64,000 nt of DNA from Gonapodya sp. JEL0774 (Eukaryota; Monoblepharomycota; Monoblepharidomycetes; Monoblepharidales; Gonapodyaceae). The notes beneath the pieces were generated by a model. The model was not told the origin of the DNA, did no database searches, and saw only the letters and a program-made list of their open reading frames with translations. Of this stretch, positions 1 through 12,404 are shown piece by piece (position 1 is the first letter of the stretch; the number at the start of each line of letters is the position of its first letter). Location of the stretch: contig JADIIX010000005.1 of NCBI GenBank assembly GCA_027604505.1, positions 248,001 to 312,000 of the forward strand, given 5' to 3'. Both the position numbers and the translations under genes were made by a program.

Positions 1-491
1 GCGCAGACCAGACCGGTCTGTCGACAGAGGAAGGAGGAATCGCATCTGCGGTTCAAGTCCTTTGGCGGCGGCTGTCATGAGGGGTGTCCTTGTGCCCTGC
101 TTCAGTGCTTGAGGGGAAAGACGTAGACCTCATTGCTAGAAGAAGAGCGACTCAACTGATCTCGACAAAATGGGACGACACACCATTTGAGTCGACCATT
201 GGTGCAATCCACTGAACACATTCGATATCTTCGATTGCCTCATGAAGTGCTGTCCTTGCAGCGTTGTTGGAGATGCTCGCATCAGCCCCGAATTCTTCGA
301 TCAGAAGTCTTGGGAACAAGCAAGAGAAGGATCAGCTCCCATCTGCACCGCCAGAGACATTGCTTGACACGGACTTCATGAGCACGATGTTTTTTTCCCG
401 TGCTGCGTGATGTAAAAGGGTATCTTCGTTCTCGAGCTTTCATTTTAGCATCCTTCTTGAGCGCCTTCATTTGACCGTTGGTCAGCGACAT
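1..491 (-). CDS. Ankyrin-repeat protein, 3' part off the left edge
   Basis: This is a minus-strand gene whose 3' end lies beyond base 1. Three ankyrin-type segments can be read. One is near 420-340 (TLLHHAAREKNIVLMK). One is near 300-184 (GADASISNNAARTALHEAIE). One is in the last exon, 96-1 (GTRTPLMTAAAKG). The last two join cleanly across an 87-base intron at 97-183 (gtgtgt at the donor, cag at the acceptor, split Gly codon). Ankyrin repeats are protein-binding scaffolds, so they do not fix the function. The 5' end is unclear. The only good upstream ATG is at 491, but its frame must shift by one base near 435 to enter the first repeat, so an unseen small exon, another start or a sequence error is possible. 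The gene follows BCKDHA in tandem. Confidence 0.6.
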
Positions 492-639
492 CACCCTACA
501 TATAATACTCGTTGTTGTGGAGACGAAAAACTCCGAGACAATCAAAATTGATAAACTTAACTATTATTGGATTTCTGAAACGTTCAGACGCAAACAACAT
601 ACAAATGAAGATGAAGAGTTCCAACAATTACCTCTCAAC

Positions 640-3433
640 TCATTGCACAATCCCCTCCTCCGCTCTCATTCTCTCCACCAATTCCTTACTCTCAGCCCAT
701 CTGCCCTTCTCATAGTACTCGGGATACTGATCAACCAGCCTCCTCACCTCCTCCAATCCTTCCTTCAACCTCGGCGTCATCTCCTCAAAAACATCCGAGA
801 ACAAAAACTCCACGGGCGGCTTCGGTAATGACTCGGCATGTTCCAATGCCGAAACAACTTCGAGTCGCGCGGCCTCCTTGAGCTGGGCTTCGTGTGTGAG
901 ATCGAGTAGGTTGCGCGCGAGGAGGTATTGGCGGAGTCGAGTGACCGGGTTGAACATTGTAGATTGGCGGGCGACTTCCTGCATACGATAATAGCGATGG
1001 TGGGACCGAAAACACAATAGCGGTTGGTGCTCAGGTCTGCGCTCCACACTTCTACAACTACCTTCCACCGACTCTCCGCACCCACTCGGACACTCACATC
1101 TCTGTTCCTATACACCGTACTATCATCACTCGTGGAATGGTGTCCCAACCTGATGGACAGACACTCGATCAGCACCGGCGTCTCTTCCTCGATGGCGATC
1201 TCCCTCGCCCGCCGCATGGCGGACAAGACGGCGAAGAAATCCGACGCGTCCACTCGGATGTGTGGAATGCCATAGCCGTGGCCGCGGGAAGCTGATTGGG
1301 AGAAGTTTTTGAGGCAGGGGATGTTTTTGACGGACATAGGGGATTGAAATTCGCTAGATCAAAGTGTGAACGGAGAACAAATGACTTACCAATTCCATCA
1401 CCGACATACTGTTCCGAAATGGGGGTAGAAATAGCCCACCCATTATTTCGACTGAAAAATGGAAACAAAATAATGATGAAGATGAGGAACACATCAAGAA
1501 ACGGGGAATCGAGCACCAAACCACACCAATCTCAACAACCAAGAGGCTGCCATCTCCACACCAATCCCCACAGTGCGTTATCGCCCTCACAAACTCACCA
1601 AACAAATATTGTAGGTGACTTTGTTGTAGCAGCGATGTTGATCGCTCCGTGGAAATCCCCTTCTGAAGCCGCCTGGCGGGTATCCAAAAACAACACAACG
1701 AGTTAAGCAGGGAAATATTGGGGTAAGAAGCACATAAGTAATGTATACGAGCCGAGGTTAGTAGCTGAAGGCACGATCTGCTCTCCTGTTCCCCATCAAC
1801 CCTGCGGACACAACCTACCCCATCCCCAAATACCACCACACTGACAACCCCTTCCACCGGCTCCCCCCTCTCTTTCGCCTTCTTCCTCTTCATCTTCTCC
1901 CCGTACGCCGCGCCCACCGCGTGGGGCAACTGGGTTGCCAAGTTCGCTTTCATGGTATGGAAGTTGGTGGCGCGGGAGCCTACACATTGGGGCATCTGGA
2001 ACGTCGAGGTGGAAAGAGTCCTGGGTGTAAACACCTGGCCGTGTGAGCGCCAGAGCACCTGTCCCAGTTCCACTCGCCTGTCTGCCCCGATTGTTATCAA
2101 GTGCCGAGGCAACCCACGAATGCAGGAGGGTGCGGAGAGGCACACCACGGTGAAGGAGGATACCTTTTCGCCGAGACAGCCAAGACAATGGGTAACAAGT
2201 GCTCATGCAGAATCGCACCGAAACACACATACCGTGTTCTCGATATTGACTACAGTGATAGCCATCAGTAGTTGACGGGGCAGCGTGCGGGTGTTTAGCG
2301 GGGGTTCCAAACCGTTCCAAACCCTCTGGCTTCACACCTGCTGCAACTCACCCAAACACTACATCCCCGTCTCTCAGCACTTCCGCCACGCCCATCATGG
2401 TTGCTTCTTCGCCATATGTAGTCATGTAAAAGGAGAATCGGCCCTGACGTTGGGCGTCGTAGAGGCTTAAAGCGGGGAACAGAGATAAATGACAGTAAAG
2501 GAGAAGGTGATGCGGATACCGGGGGGTACGAACACGTTGTCCATGGCATTAAGGCGGATCATGGAGTCATAGACAGCGAGGAGTCGATTTGTGGGAAGCT
2601 ACGGTCATGTGGATTTTGGAAGGATCCGAGTCACAAGGGAGCACCACGAAATCATTGATTCGGATAACAGACCACCTCACGATCCCACGTCCAGCCATGC
2701 TTGAAGCAAAGTTATCTCTACTGTACCAGGTTTCCTGACCCTGACCTCTCCTCACTGTGCAGAACGGTGCTCGTGCGTCTTATCCCAACCACTTCCGCGA
2801 TACCCCAGCGCATACAGCGATCGTCAACGGCCCACACAACCTACCATTTCTTCCACTTCATCTTCCCTCCCGTCCACGATACCGCCGTGTTGGTCCATCA
2901 GACGGAAAGTTGGTAAGGTGGGGTAGTCGTGTTTTGTGAAGAGGGCGAGCTGGAGAGATGAGGTGAGAAGGGAAGAGGGGAAGGCTGTTTGAAACCAAGA
3001 TAAGGTGTGAGTGGGTGAGGGGTCAGTTTGTGTGTTGCGAATTTGCAGAAACCAGTCTCCCACTGTCCACTCCCTGCTGAGACGCACACACGGCCTCTGC
3101 TTTCTTATTCCGCAAGCTCACACAGAGTGGAGTGGTCGTTTACATAATCAAGACACGTGTTTGCACAGAGGTCTCTGCACAGATTTTCACACACTCGCTT
3201 CACAGTGACCGAATTCCTATCCTGAATGCCACGACAGACGGATGAGCGAGTAACGTACCTGGAAACTTTGACCATTCAAGACTGGGACCATTGGAAGCAC
3301 CTGTTTGAGAAAGAGAATGGTCGAGTTCGACGAGTTTTCTGGGAATGAATGATGTTGTTGAAAGTTGAGAATGCGAAGAAAATAAGCGCCCGATTTGCAG
3401 TTGCAGATTGCGTGGACGGAGGACGAGTAGCAT
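640..3433 (-). CDS. BCKDHA: 2-oxoisovalerate dehydrogenase E1 alpha subunit, mitochondrial
   Basis: This is the alpha subunit of the thiamine-diphosphate E1 of the branched-chain 2-oxoacid dehydrogenase complex, which decarboxylates the oxoacids of valine, leucine and isoleucine in the mitochondrial matrix. The N terminus (MLLVLRPRNLQLQIGRLFSS) is arginine-rich and lacks acids, like a presequence. The only in-frame ATG there is at 3433. Further segments match the family in order: YPTLPTFRLMD, RLNAMDNVF, GRFSFYMTTYGEEA, the ThDP motif GDG near 1830, NNGWAISTPISEQYVGDG near 1400, the phospholoop-like GHHSTSDDSTVYR near 1120, and PVEFLFSDVFEEM near the C terminus. Several short introns break the gene. 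It is divergent from the penicillin-acylase gene, with 124 bases between starts. E1 beta and E2 are not in this window. Confidence 0.93.
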
Positions 3434-3557
3434 TTTTGCGATTATGATATGTACATACACGATTGAGCAGGGAGTCGATGGAGTCGAAGTTTTTTGGTCG
3501 GAAGAATTTGAACCGAGCCAGACTCAACACAGCAACAGTTGCAAACATACAGACCCA

Positions 3558-6500
3558 ATGGCGCCGGTTTCCCTCCCCCAAGCAGCCTTTGGACCTCCGC
3601 TTGATGGTGAAATTACCTTGGATGCTCCTGGCTTGCGAGAACCGTTTCACATCATCAGAGACTCCTTGGGTGTTCCTCATGTCCGGGCAAAGTCATTCGC
3701 GGATGCGGTAAGTGTGTTTTTGGCGATTTAATGACGCCGTCAAATCAATAGCGTGGGCGTGAGGTAAAGGAGCGTGGAAACACAGTGTGGAGGAATTGTT
3801 TCCGCGATCGTTGTTTGATGCTGGGCAGTTGGACACCCATAACATCAGACATGCCCGTATCTCTCGATTTTTACATAACCAAGTGTAATTTACTCCGACC
3901 GGAGTGCCTGCTTGGTCCAGCACTGTGTCGGGAGAAGTTGAGCCGAGTATACAGCTCGAATTCACACTAATGACCGTTAACTTACCATCCTCCACGGCTC
4001 AAGTTCTTCGCCCAAGCCTTCGCCACTGCCCAAGACCGCCTATTCCAAATGGACCTCGCGCGCCGCGTCATTCTCGGTCGCACAGCGGAGTTGCTAGGCG
4101 AAGGTGGTCCAGTCGAGAGAGACATGATGATGAGACGGATGGGGATGGGGGAGGGGTGTAAACGGGACTGGGAGGCGACAAAAAAGGATAAGAGGACAAG
4201 GGAGAGTGAGTTGTTCAGCTGGCTGAGTTGGGTGGGATGTAAGGCAGCCGATGCGGTGAGCCGAACCCTGATTTCGACCATGGACATGAATAATTTGCGG
4301 GCAAAAGTACGATGAGGGGTGAAGTAGAATTGTTGCTGGGTCGCTTCTGGGGCAGCTTTGTTTGGTGACGACGGCCAATACTCCAACATCTACCATTCTG
4401 TTGGGGCTTTTTCTCCTCCCCCCTCCTCTTCCCCCTACACAATCTCCGCAGTGCTTGAAGCGTACACCGCGGGAGTCAACGCATTCATGTCAACGCAACC
4501 ACTACCCGCCGAATACACTCTTCTCGGCGTCGAACCAGAACCCTGGCAACCTTTCCACTGCATCGCGGCTAGCAAAGCCCGTCATGTGTACGCTGGAACC
4601 GTAGCAGCCAAACTGGCTCGATCCAAACTATTTGCCAAGCTGCCTCGTGAGATCGCAGTGAGGCTGGTCCAAGAGGGACGCAGCACCACACCCGGTGACA
4701 AAACTATTATTCCCACGGGGGGCGAGTGGAATGTGTCCGGTGAAGTGCTGGCGGCAATCGAGGGAGGCCTTGACGCGGTGAGGGAGATGGTGGAGGCGGC
4801 GGCAGGTGCAGGGACTGGCACGGGAGGTTCAAACTCGTGGATTTTGGACGGAAGGTTCACGGAGACGGGAAAACCTGTGTTATGTGGGGATCCACATAGG
4901 GAAGTGGAGGTGGGTTACCCTGTGCGAGGATCCTGCTCCTTTATCATATCGAACTTTGTTTCCTCAATTGCCCACAGAACCCGACTATGTTCTATGAGAT
5001 CCACGTTGAATGCCCAGAGTTTGATATCATCGGGTACACCTTTTCCGGATCACCGGGTACGTGGATTATACTCCAAAGTCTCGGGAGGATTGTCCACACG
5101 ATGATTGATAATTCATCCATAGGGTTCCCGCACTTTGGTCACAGCAAGCATCTTGCATGGACAATAACGCACGCTATGGTTAGTGTACGCCTCCGCGTCC
5201 TGAGGGGTCCGACGAACTAAGGCATTGATATGAAATTTTGTTTTTGATCCTGCTCCATTTGTTGTGACTTGGGCTGTCGTGTCAGGCTGATAAAGAGGAC
5301 CTCTTCATCGAGAAAACCACCGTCGGGACCGATGGCCACCCAACCTACCTCTTTCGTAACTCCCAGCTTCCCCTTGTTGTGCACGATGAACCCATTCTTG
5401 TCCTCAACCACAAGACTCGCAAAATCGAATCCCACCCGCATCGAGTGTACTCTTCCCACCATGGGGGCATATTGATCGGGGATCCCACAAAGGATGAATA
5501 TTGTGTTTCTTTCGCGAATACTTCAAATGATCCTCGGCGGGAGAATAAGCAGTACCTGTGTCACTCGAGATTGTTGACCGCGAGGACGGTGGATGAGGCG
5601 GTGGAAGCCATGAGGGAATGGGTGGAGCCGCAAGGTAACTTTGGCATGGTGGATTTGCAGGGTAATATCGGGTGAGTTACAAGTTTACAAGTTGAATGTT
5701 TGCTAAGAAGTCCTTGACATGCTGTATTCGGTGGTTCTCGCTCCGCGGAAGATACGTAAACCGAGGTCGCCAGCCGATTCGCTCGTTTGAGAACTTGTAT
5801 GGGCCCGTTCCTGGATGGGACGGGGAGCACGAGTGGAAAGGGGTGGGTAGTTGGTATTCTAAGTCTGTGTCTTCTGGAAACGACATGTTGACTGTCAAAT
5901 TTGTTTCCAGTACATCCCGTATGAAGAGATGCCACGACTCATCAACCCACCATCTGGAATTATTGTACACGCAAATCAACCCATCATTGGTGTCTCGTAC
6001 AAATACCACCCCCTTTCCATCGACTACGCTCCGGCTCACCGCGCCTCCCGCATACACACACTTCTCACAGAAATTCTGTCCAGTCGGAAGTACCAACAAT
6101 CTGACACCGCGAAAATCACCGCAGATACAGTCAGCTTAGTTGCACCGATCTTTGTTCAACTTGCTCAGGATATACCAGCCAACTTGCTCGGCCGAGACGA
6201 ACAAATTGCTAGGGAGATGCTTATTGGGTGGGATAAGGACTGTGATAGGCATTCTCCAGCAGCCTCCATATACCAATCCTTCCGTCGAATGTTATGGACT
6301 TCGCTTTTGCGTCGTGGCCCGCTGGCGCCTCTAAATGCGCCAAATCCTCTCGGAAAATTGTCCGAGGGGCCACATTCGATGATGAGGGGAGCGACCCCCG
6401 TCATCACACTCAGCAATGCTCTTACCAGCGCACTCAGGAAGCGAGCGACGTTCGTTTTAGATGGGCCTGAAGATTCGTGGGTGAAACGGGGTATCGAGGC

Positions 6501-7123
6501 CCTGACAGCTGCTGTTGCCGAGCTCAAAACTTTGTTTCCGGACGAATCGGATTTCAGTGAATGGAGATGGGGACGACTACACAAAGTAAAGCCACACCAC
6601 CCGCTCAGTGGAACGTTCCCTGAGATTGCGACCGAGCTGGATGCACCCGCTTTTGAGATGGGCGGAGATGGGGATACCGTACAGGCTGCTGGAGTGGCAT
6701 CAAACTATTTGGTTTCAAGTAAGTGGAAGTTGCCACGTCAAAGCACTCACCAAATCACCAAATGGCATATCCCGAACCCATCTTGACGGGACTAGTGTTG
6801 TCGGTGTGTCGCTACCATTTCGATACCAGCGATTGGAGCAAGAGCTTGTTTGTCACACCACTAGGGGCAAGTGGCCATCCTATCAACCAACACTTCGGAG
6901 ATCAACGATTTACGTAAGTTAGCTTTCAGTACAGCGGGTTCGCTGTGGTGACTAACTACATTTTCCCCTCCTATTGAGCAGTTACGAGAATCACAAAATG
7001 CGTCCAATGCTCTTTGTATGGGACGACATCGAAATGCAGGCAGAATCGAGGCAAACAGTATCCAATAAGGTGGACTCAAATAGAGCTGTGGGCTCTAAAC
7101 CAACAGAAACTAGTTCGAAGTAA
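3558..7123 (+). CDS. Penicillin-acylase-family Ntn hydrolase
   Basis: This is a member of the penicillin acylase / acyl-homoserine-lactone acylase family of N-terminal-nucleophile amidases. The alpha-chain region has FHIIRDSLGVPHVRAKS, FAQAFATAQDRLFQMDLARR, the AVLEAYTAGVNAFM helix and GVEPEPWQPF. The self-cleavage and nucleophile site is GG/SNSW, with the predicted new N-terminal Ser at 4829-4831, followed by GKPVLCGDPH. The beta chain then has GYTFSGSPGVP, HLAWTITHAMAD, VYSSHHG and a C-terminal domain with GDGDTVQAAG and SGHP. About a dozen short introns give a product of roughly 800 residues. The first residues (MAPVSLPQAAFGP) do not form a signal peptide, whereas bacterial members are exported. 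The substrate is unknown; calling it penicillin-specific would be wrong. Confidence 0.88.
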
Positions 7124-8180
7124 TATTTCTAATAGTGATTTGAAGGATTCATGGCGTCGCTATAGATTCTGACTTGTCGATGCGTTGTTAGAGTACTTGA
7201 AGGCAATTACTTTAGCTCACGGTGAACTTTCACAACATAGTAACCAACTTCATTTTGTCCAGAGGCCCCCTCAATTGGATTTCAAAACTTTCTCTAGACT
7301 TGGTACTCCTGTTCTGGATGAAACGTATGCTGAAACAATATGAACTGTTGAATGCGTAACATATCATGCCTTTTGCTAATGAACAAAACCACCAGTTCAA
7401 AGAGCCGGACATTTCAGCGGCTGCAAAAAGCTACCTCTTCATTACAGTTTAAATATCCGACTTAACGAAAGATTTGATTCATTGCAACGAACTTTATGGG
7501 TGTACCGAAGCACAGTTCATCCTGCTGCGCAGAGCCACGCGCTGTAAAAAGCCCAAGATTGCTCGCCAAGTGAGTCGCCGAGGGGATTTGGTCAGAGCGC
7601 CACCCCGAATACAACGGAAGTGCTTAGAGTCCTTCCCATACCAAGAGGCTGAAGGATGTGTTTACCAAAGGAGTCTGCACCAAAGCCATATCCTTGATAC
7701 CAATAGAAAATTCTCGAGGGAGTTTGAACGAGTAAGCTGTCACTTCTGGGGAGCGATGCAACTCGATGAAGAGGTGATTCTCTTGTGTGGAATCCCCCAA
7801 TCGAAGGAAGCCATGAAATCGAGCCACTCAGCAGACAATTCCACGCAAACAAGAATCACAAGCAATTATTGATGATATCTGCTTCATATGGATGCGTGGA
7901 ACGAGGTCCATCGCGAGGAATCCGTCGGGTCCACAATATTCGAGGCGATTGCGAGAGCTACGATGGCGGGGGCGAAGTTTTCATTGCGGTTCCTGACAGT
8001 AGAGATTGAGAGGTAAAGGTTCCCCATTTTGGAGCAGTTCTGGAGCAGGTGGCCGATCCGGATTGGGATTGGGATTGGAGCCGGAGATGGAGCACATGGA
8101 TCTTTGTGCTGGTGTCCAGACGAACCCTCCAAACCCTCCTCCAATTGTTTTAGAATCCCCGTTTGTCTCAACATCCGACG
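7124..8180. other. Intergenic region, no recognised gene
   Basis: This is about 1.06 kb between the acylase stop and the COY1 start. No family was recognised on either strand. On the minus strand, stretches near 7984-8268 (Pro/Asn-rich) and 7624-7827 (VTAYSFKLPREFSIGIKDMA) look somewhat protein-like, but they lie in different frames and I could not join them convincingly. The region presumably holds the acylase 3' UTR and the COY1 promoter. Confidence 0.5.
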
Positions 8181-11179
8181 ATGGATCCAGGGGACCTTGA
8201 GGTGCTATCATGTGATGACCCACCGCTGGATGAATCGCACGATCTAGAGACAGACCACGTTTCTTCATTAAATGGGCTCAGGGGTGTTGAAGAGGCACTC
8301 GCAGCATGGCAGAGTGAGCAACATACTGATCTGCAAAAATTCCCGTTTTGAGATGGGTTTTTGACACTAATAAGTACACTGTGCTTGCAAATGCTTGTTG
8401 CGGTGTCACAGAGATTGACCTGCCATTGCTCCAACGTGAGCTCGACAGCAAAGGGATAACTATGTCGGAGATACCTTCGGAGAATAATAACGCAAGAAAG
8501 AAACTTTCCGATCTGACAAAAGGTGGGTATGTGGCTCTTTCAGTGAGAGCGAGGGTAGCACGAACTTCACGGGTTTATTCAAGGTTACTTCATCCCTTTC
8601 CAATCTATCTGCCGCACCGTTGTTCATATTGACTATTCATGAACTGAAGACTTTCGGAAAGTTCCAGACGAGGAAAAGCTGCCCAAATTCCTTCCTCTTC
8701 TGAAGGCATATCAATCAGAAATCGACAATTTCGCAAAGCGCTCCCTTGTCGCTCACGCTGCCTTCTTGGACCTGTATCGCATATTCTCCGAAGCACCTGA
8801 CCCCGTCCCAATCATGGTTGCATTCTTAAGTCAAAGTGCTCGCATCCAAACCACCCAATCCCTAGAACTAGACATCAAACGCTTCAAATCAGAGCTCGAG
8901 AATGCGCTAACCCAGCTTGCGCACGCGCGAAAGGAGGCAAGCGATGTGGGGGTACTGCGAGAGAAAATAGCCAAGCAAGAGTCAAAATTCAACGAGATGG
9001 TGGCAAAACAAGTCGCGGATCGAGAGTTGGCACTGGAGAAAGACTATGAGGACCGCATCGCGGCTATGAAAGAGAGGTGATGGGAAGTTGCTACAACCTC
9101 TTAGTTGGCGATTTATATGATGACACCTCACCGCTCCCAGGGAAGACTATCTAACCAGGCAATTCGAGCACATCTCATCACAGCACACGCACCTACGCGC
9201 CACTCACACTGCCGCTCAGAGTCGCTTGCTGGATCTGACGCAAAAAACATCCGAAGAAAGCGCAGCCAGAGCTGCTGAGATGGAAATGGTTGCACAAGAA
9301 TTGGATACTGTCAGGGCAAGGCTCGAACGAAGCGAGGAGGAGAGGCGTAGACTTGTACTACGAGTAAAAGAACTGGAGTCCGGGGAAGAAGTGTCTGATG
9401 ATGACAGTGTACCAAGGAGGATGTTCCAGAAACGACCAAACACTGATGCTGCTGTCAAGTCGGAATTTGATTCTGAGGACAAAGTTCCCGATTTCGAAAC
9501 GTCTGCTTCACCCTCAGTTGCTCTCTTACTGTCGGACCTTGACCGTTTGCGATCGGAAAATGCTCAATCAGAAAGAGTCTTGCGTGACCGTATTACTGAA
9601 CTTGAGTGTGATTTGGAAGTTGCCAAGTCCGAGTGTGAGAAGCTCAGGCCTTTAATCGGAGTTGGATTGGAGCTTGAGACAGCGAAAAGAGAATTAGATG
9701 TGCTGAAGGTGTGCCAAGACACCTAGTTTTGCCGATCTTTACGGTCCCCGATGTTTAATTGTCTTCCAGATGGTCGAGTTCGGCGACACGTACGAAAAGC
9801 CCACCGAAAATCCCCCCGTCTCCCCCACTCAATCACTTCCTCGGTCCCTCGAGCGACTTCTTTTGGAGAAGAACCGTCGAATTCAGAACGAACTGGCAGA
9901 CCACAAAATGAGACTGGAAACCGCTCTCTCTGACCTTTCTGACACCATTCGCGACCGGGACGAAGCAACTGCTCGTTCGGATAAGCTGCAATCCTTGGTT
10001 GTGAAGCTTGAAGAGGATTTGGAGAGAGTTTCGGCAGGCGTTGGCGATCCAGTATGGACTTCTGTGAAGGGCCGTGACTCTTTGGGAGGCCTCGTGCCAA
10101 ACGAGGAAGTTCTTGCCGATGTTTTGGAGAATGTGTCAAGTAGATTGCAATCTGACGAGGCGAGGTTACCCCACGGGGCGCTGATGGATAGGTCAGCATC
10201 CGAAAGCGGGAGGCAACCAAGTTCCCAAACTACATCAACGATTGTGCCCATCCTCACTGGACAAAGGGATCGATATCGAAAGAAAAACTCGGAACTGGAG
10301 GAGGTGAGTAGTTTCTTTTGACGCGTCACTGACAACAACGTCTGTCAGCTATCAATGGTCATGGTTCCTTCAACCTGTAGCAAAATCGATCACTGATGAG
10401 CAAGGTTGCCCAGCTTCAGCGCACAATTGATCAACTGAAGGATGATAATGTTAAACTATACGAGCGGATGCGTTTCCTGCAATCATACGCGAGTGTCTCC
10501 GAAACAAGTCCTCCCCTTGGAAACTTCGATCAATCTACTTCTAGAATCAGTTCAGAGGAGAATAATTTTGCATTAGTATCTGATACCTCCGTCAACACTA
10601 GGATAGACATTCCAGTATCCGGTGGCAATCGCAAAGGCTATGCTGCCCAGAAGTCAACTGCGAACTCACCTCTCGGATCGTTACGGACGTTTGGACCTGA
10701 TAGCGGTGCTTTCCGAATTGATACTTATCAAAACGAATATGAGTCTCGACTGGATCCGTTCCGGAGGTTCCACGCCCAGGAGCAGAAGAACCACATTCGA
10801 AATCTTCCAAGTAAATTTCTGTCCTGCTCTTTTTATCGAGACATTTTGATTTCGCTCGCTCAAAGTTTATTTTCATTTCGATATACTTTTTGCTTGTGCT
10901 CAATCCGCCACCTCGGCAGCGTCCGACCGTTTCTCTCTCGGAATCGCGGCTTATATATTTGGAAATCGTGTCACTCGTGCACTGTTCGTGACATACTTAG
11001 GTGCCTTGCACTTGTTTGTTTTTGCACTCATTGCTGCGGAAATGATGCGAGTGGAGTGCCGACACGATCGTAAGTGTTGTTTCACATTCCCGCCAGCAAC
11101 TCACCTACTGAGAGCATTCCGATTTTTAGATGAGAGAGAGTATGCAAAATACTGCTCTACCCACACTCAAACGGCATAG
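8181..11179 (+). CDS. COY1: CASP/Coy1-type Golgi membrane golgin
   Basis: This is a Golgi tail-anchored coiled-coil protein related to CASP (the CUX1 splice product) and yeast Coy1, which act in intra-Golgi retrograde traffic. The N-terminal segment has AYQSEIDNFAKRSLVAHAAFLDLYR followed by the short conserved PDPVPI stretch. A long Glu/Lys/Leu-rich coiled coil covers most of 8830-10300. The CASP C-terminal domain follows: RDRYRKKNSELEE, AQLQRTIDQLKDDNVKLYERM, then NEYESRLDPFRRFHAQEQ and SDRFSLGIAAYIFGN, and finally one membrane span (FVTYLGALHLFVFALIAAEM). I start at ATG 8181, which gives MDPGDLEVLS. The last intron (about 11070-11130) leads to a short luminal tail ending in QTA. No homeodomain is present. 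Confidence 0.9.
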
Positions 11180-11302
11180 ATCAAGATTATGAAATTGTAC
11201 TCATATTTTGTAGTGATCACCATTACAGTTCTTCCCAATTGCACAAAATAAACATTTCTCTCACGCCATCGTGTCCAAACCTCTCACCCTTGGAAAACCT
11301 AT

Positions 11303-12363
11303 ATGAGCATCGAAGCAAAATCACCTGTTCTAGCGGGACACGTTCTTGGGAACAGTCATGCTGCGAATACGGTTGGTCCAACTTTCAATTCTTGGAACCA
11401 TCGAAGTGATTGAACGATAACTAATCAAAACAAACCAGATTGAGATGTATCTCGACTATGGTGGGCTTTTGATGGATTCTTGGTTTCCGTGACTGCTGAT
11501 CATGACATTCATAAACCTTCAGTCTGCCCTTACTCGGGTCAGTTCATGCCCCTCTACCAATTTACATTGACATTTTGGATCTCACAATAGCGATGCGATT
11601 ATTTTTCTCATTCGGTGGACACAGCAAAAGCTTACCTTCGTTGGGTTAACGATATCCAACCTGTGATTGAAGCGAAGTATCCTGGGAAGGTTTGTTAAAA
11701 CACATGAGCGTTGATAATGTCCTGCGATCCGCGCCTCATTCTCTTTTCTCACGGCAGATACAATTTCTCTTTCGGCACCAGGTTCAGCCGTGGCACCCAC
11801 AAAGCACCTTGACGCATGAGGCAGCCCTTGCCGTCGAGAAAGTTGATCCCCTGAAGTTCCACGCTTTCAGCAAGCTCTTATTTGAGAGGCAGGTTGAGTT
11901 CTTTGACCTCAATATCCAAAATCTATCTCGGGACCAGGTCTACGCTCGGCTTGTGGAAATCGCGAAGACCGTTGGTGTTGACAGTGAAAAGGTGGCTGCC
12001 CTCTTGAGACTGAAAAGTGGGGAAGGTGTGCACTTCAATACTGGCAACTCTGTGACGGAGGACCGTGCGTAAATGTGCCACATCTCAAGCACATCTCCAC
12101 TATCTTCAACCTCGTGTGCCTCTCCCCTTTATCTAGTGAAACGTGTTATACGTCTGGGGCGCCAGAATGGAATACACGTGTCCCCAACAGGTTAGAGAAC
12201 GTTTTGCTCGCAGCAGCACTACACATCCTAACCCCCGATCCTCCACAAAATTGCAGCTTTGTTCAATGGCATTATTGAAAGTGCGGTTTCCAGCTCGTGG
12301 GGTCCTGATGAATTCCTAAAATTTTTTGTAGAGAGATTGCCAGCCTCCCCTCCTTCACTCTAA
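11303..12363 (+). CDS. DsbA-like thioredoxin-fold protein
   Basis: This small protein has a DsbA-type thioredoxin fold. It begins MSIEAKSPVLAGHVLG. Exon joining gives IEMYLDYVCPYSAKAYLRW, i.e. a thioredoxin beta strand followed by CPYS in place of CxxC. It continues with FLFRHQVQPWHPQSTLTHEAALAVE, a helical insert (FHAFSKLLFERQVEFFD), and the cis-Pro region GIHVSPTALFNG typical of the family. It ends in FVERLPASPPSL. Five short introns are needed; the one after TACTCGG uses the acceptor in ggacacag and restores the frame. With a single cysteine it probably cannot act as a dithiol oxidase, so a glutathione- or substrate-binding role is possible. There is no signal peptide. It is convergent with MED14, 41 bases apart. 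Confidence 0.8.
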
Positions 12364-12404
12364 AGTTCACTCTGTAATGGGCACGAGTGATAATTCAATC
12401 TATT

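Noticed and set aside
7474-7872. Plus-strand 132-codon frame as a gene
   Set aside because: It has no recognisable domain and no splice context, and its amino-acid make-up looks random.
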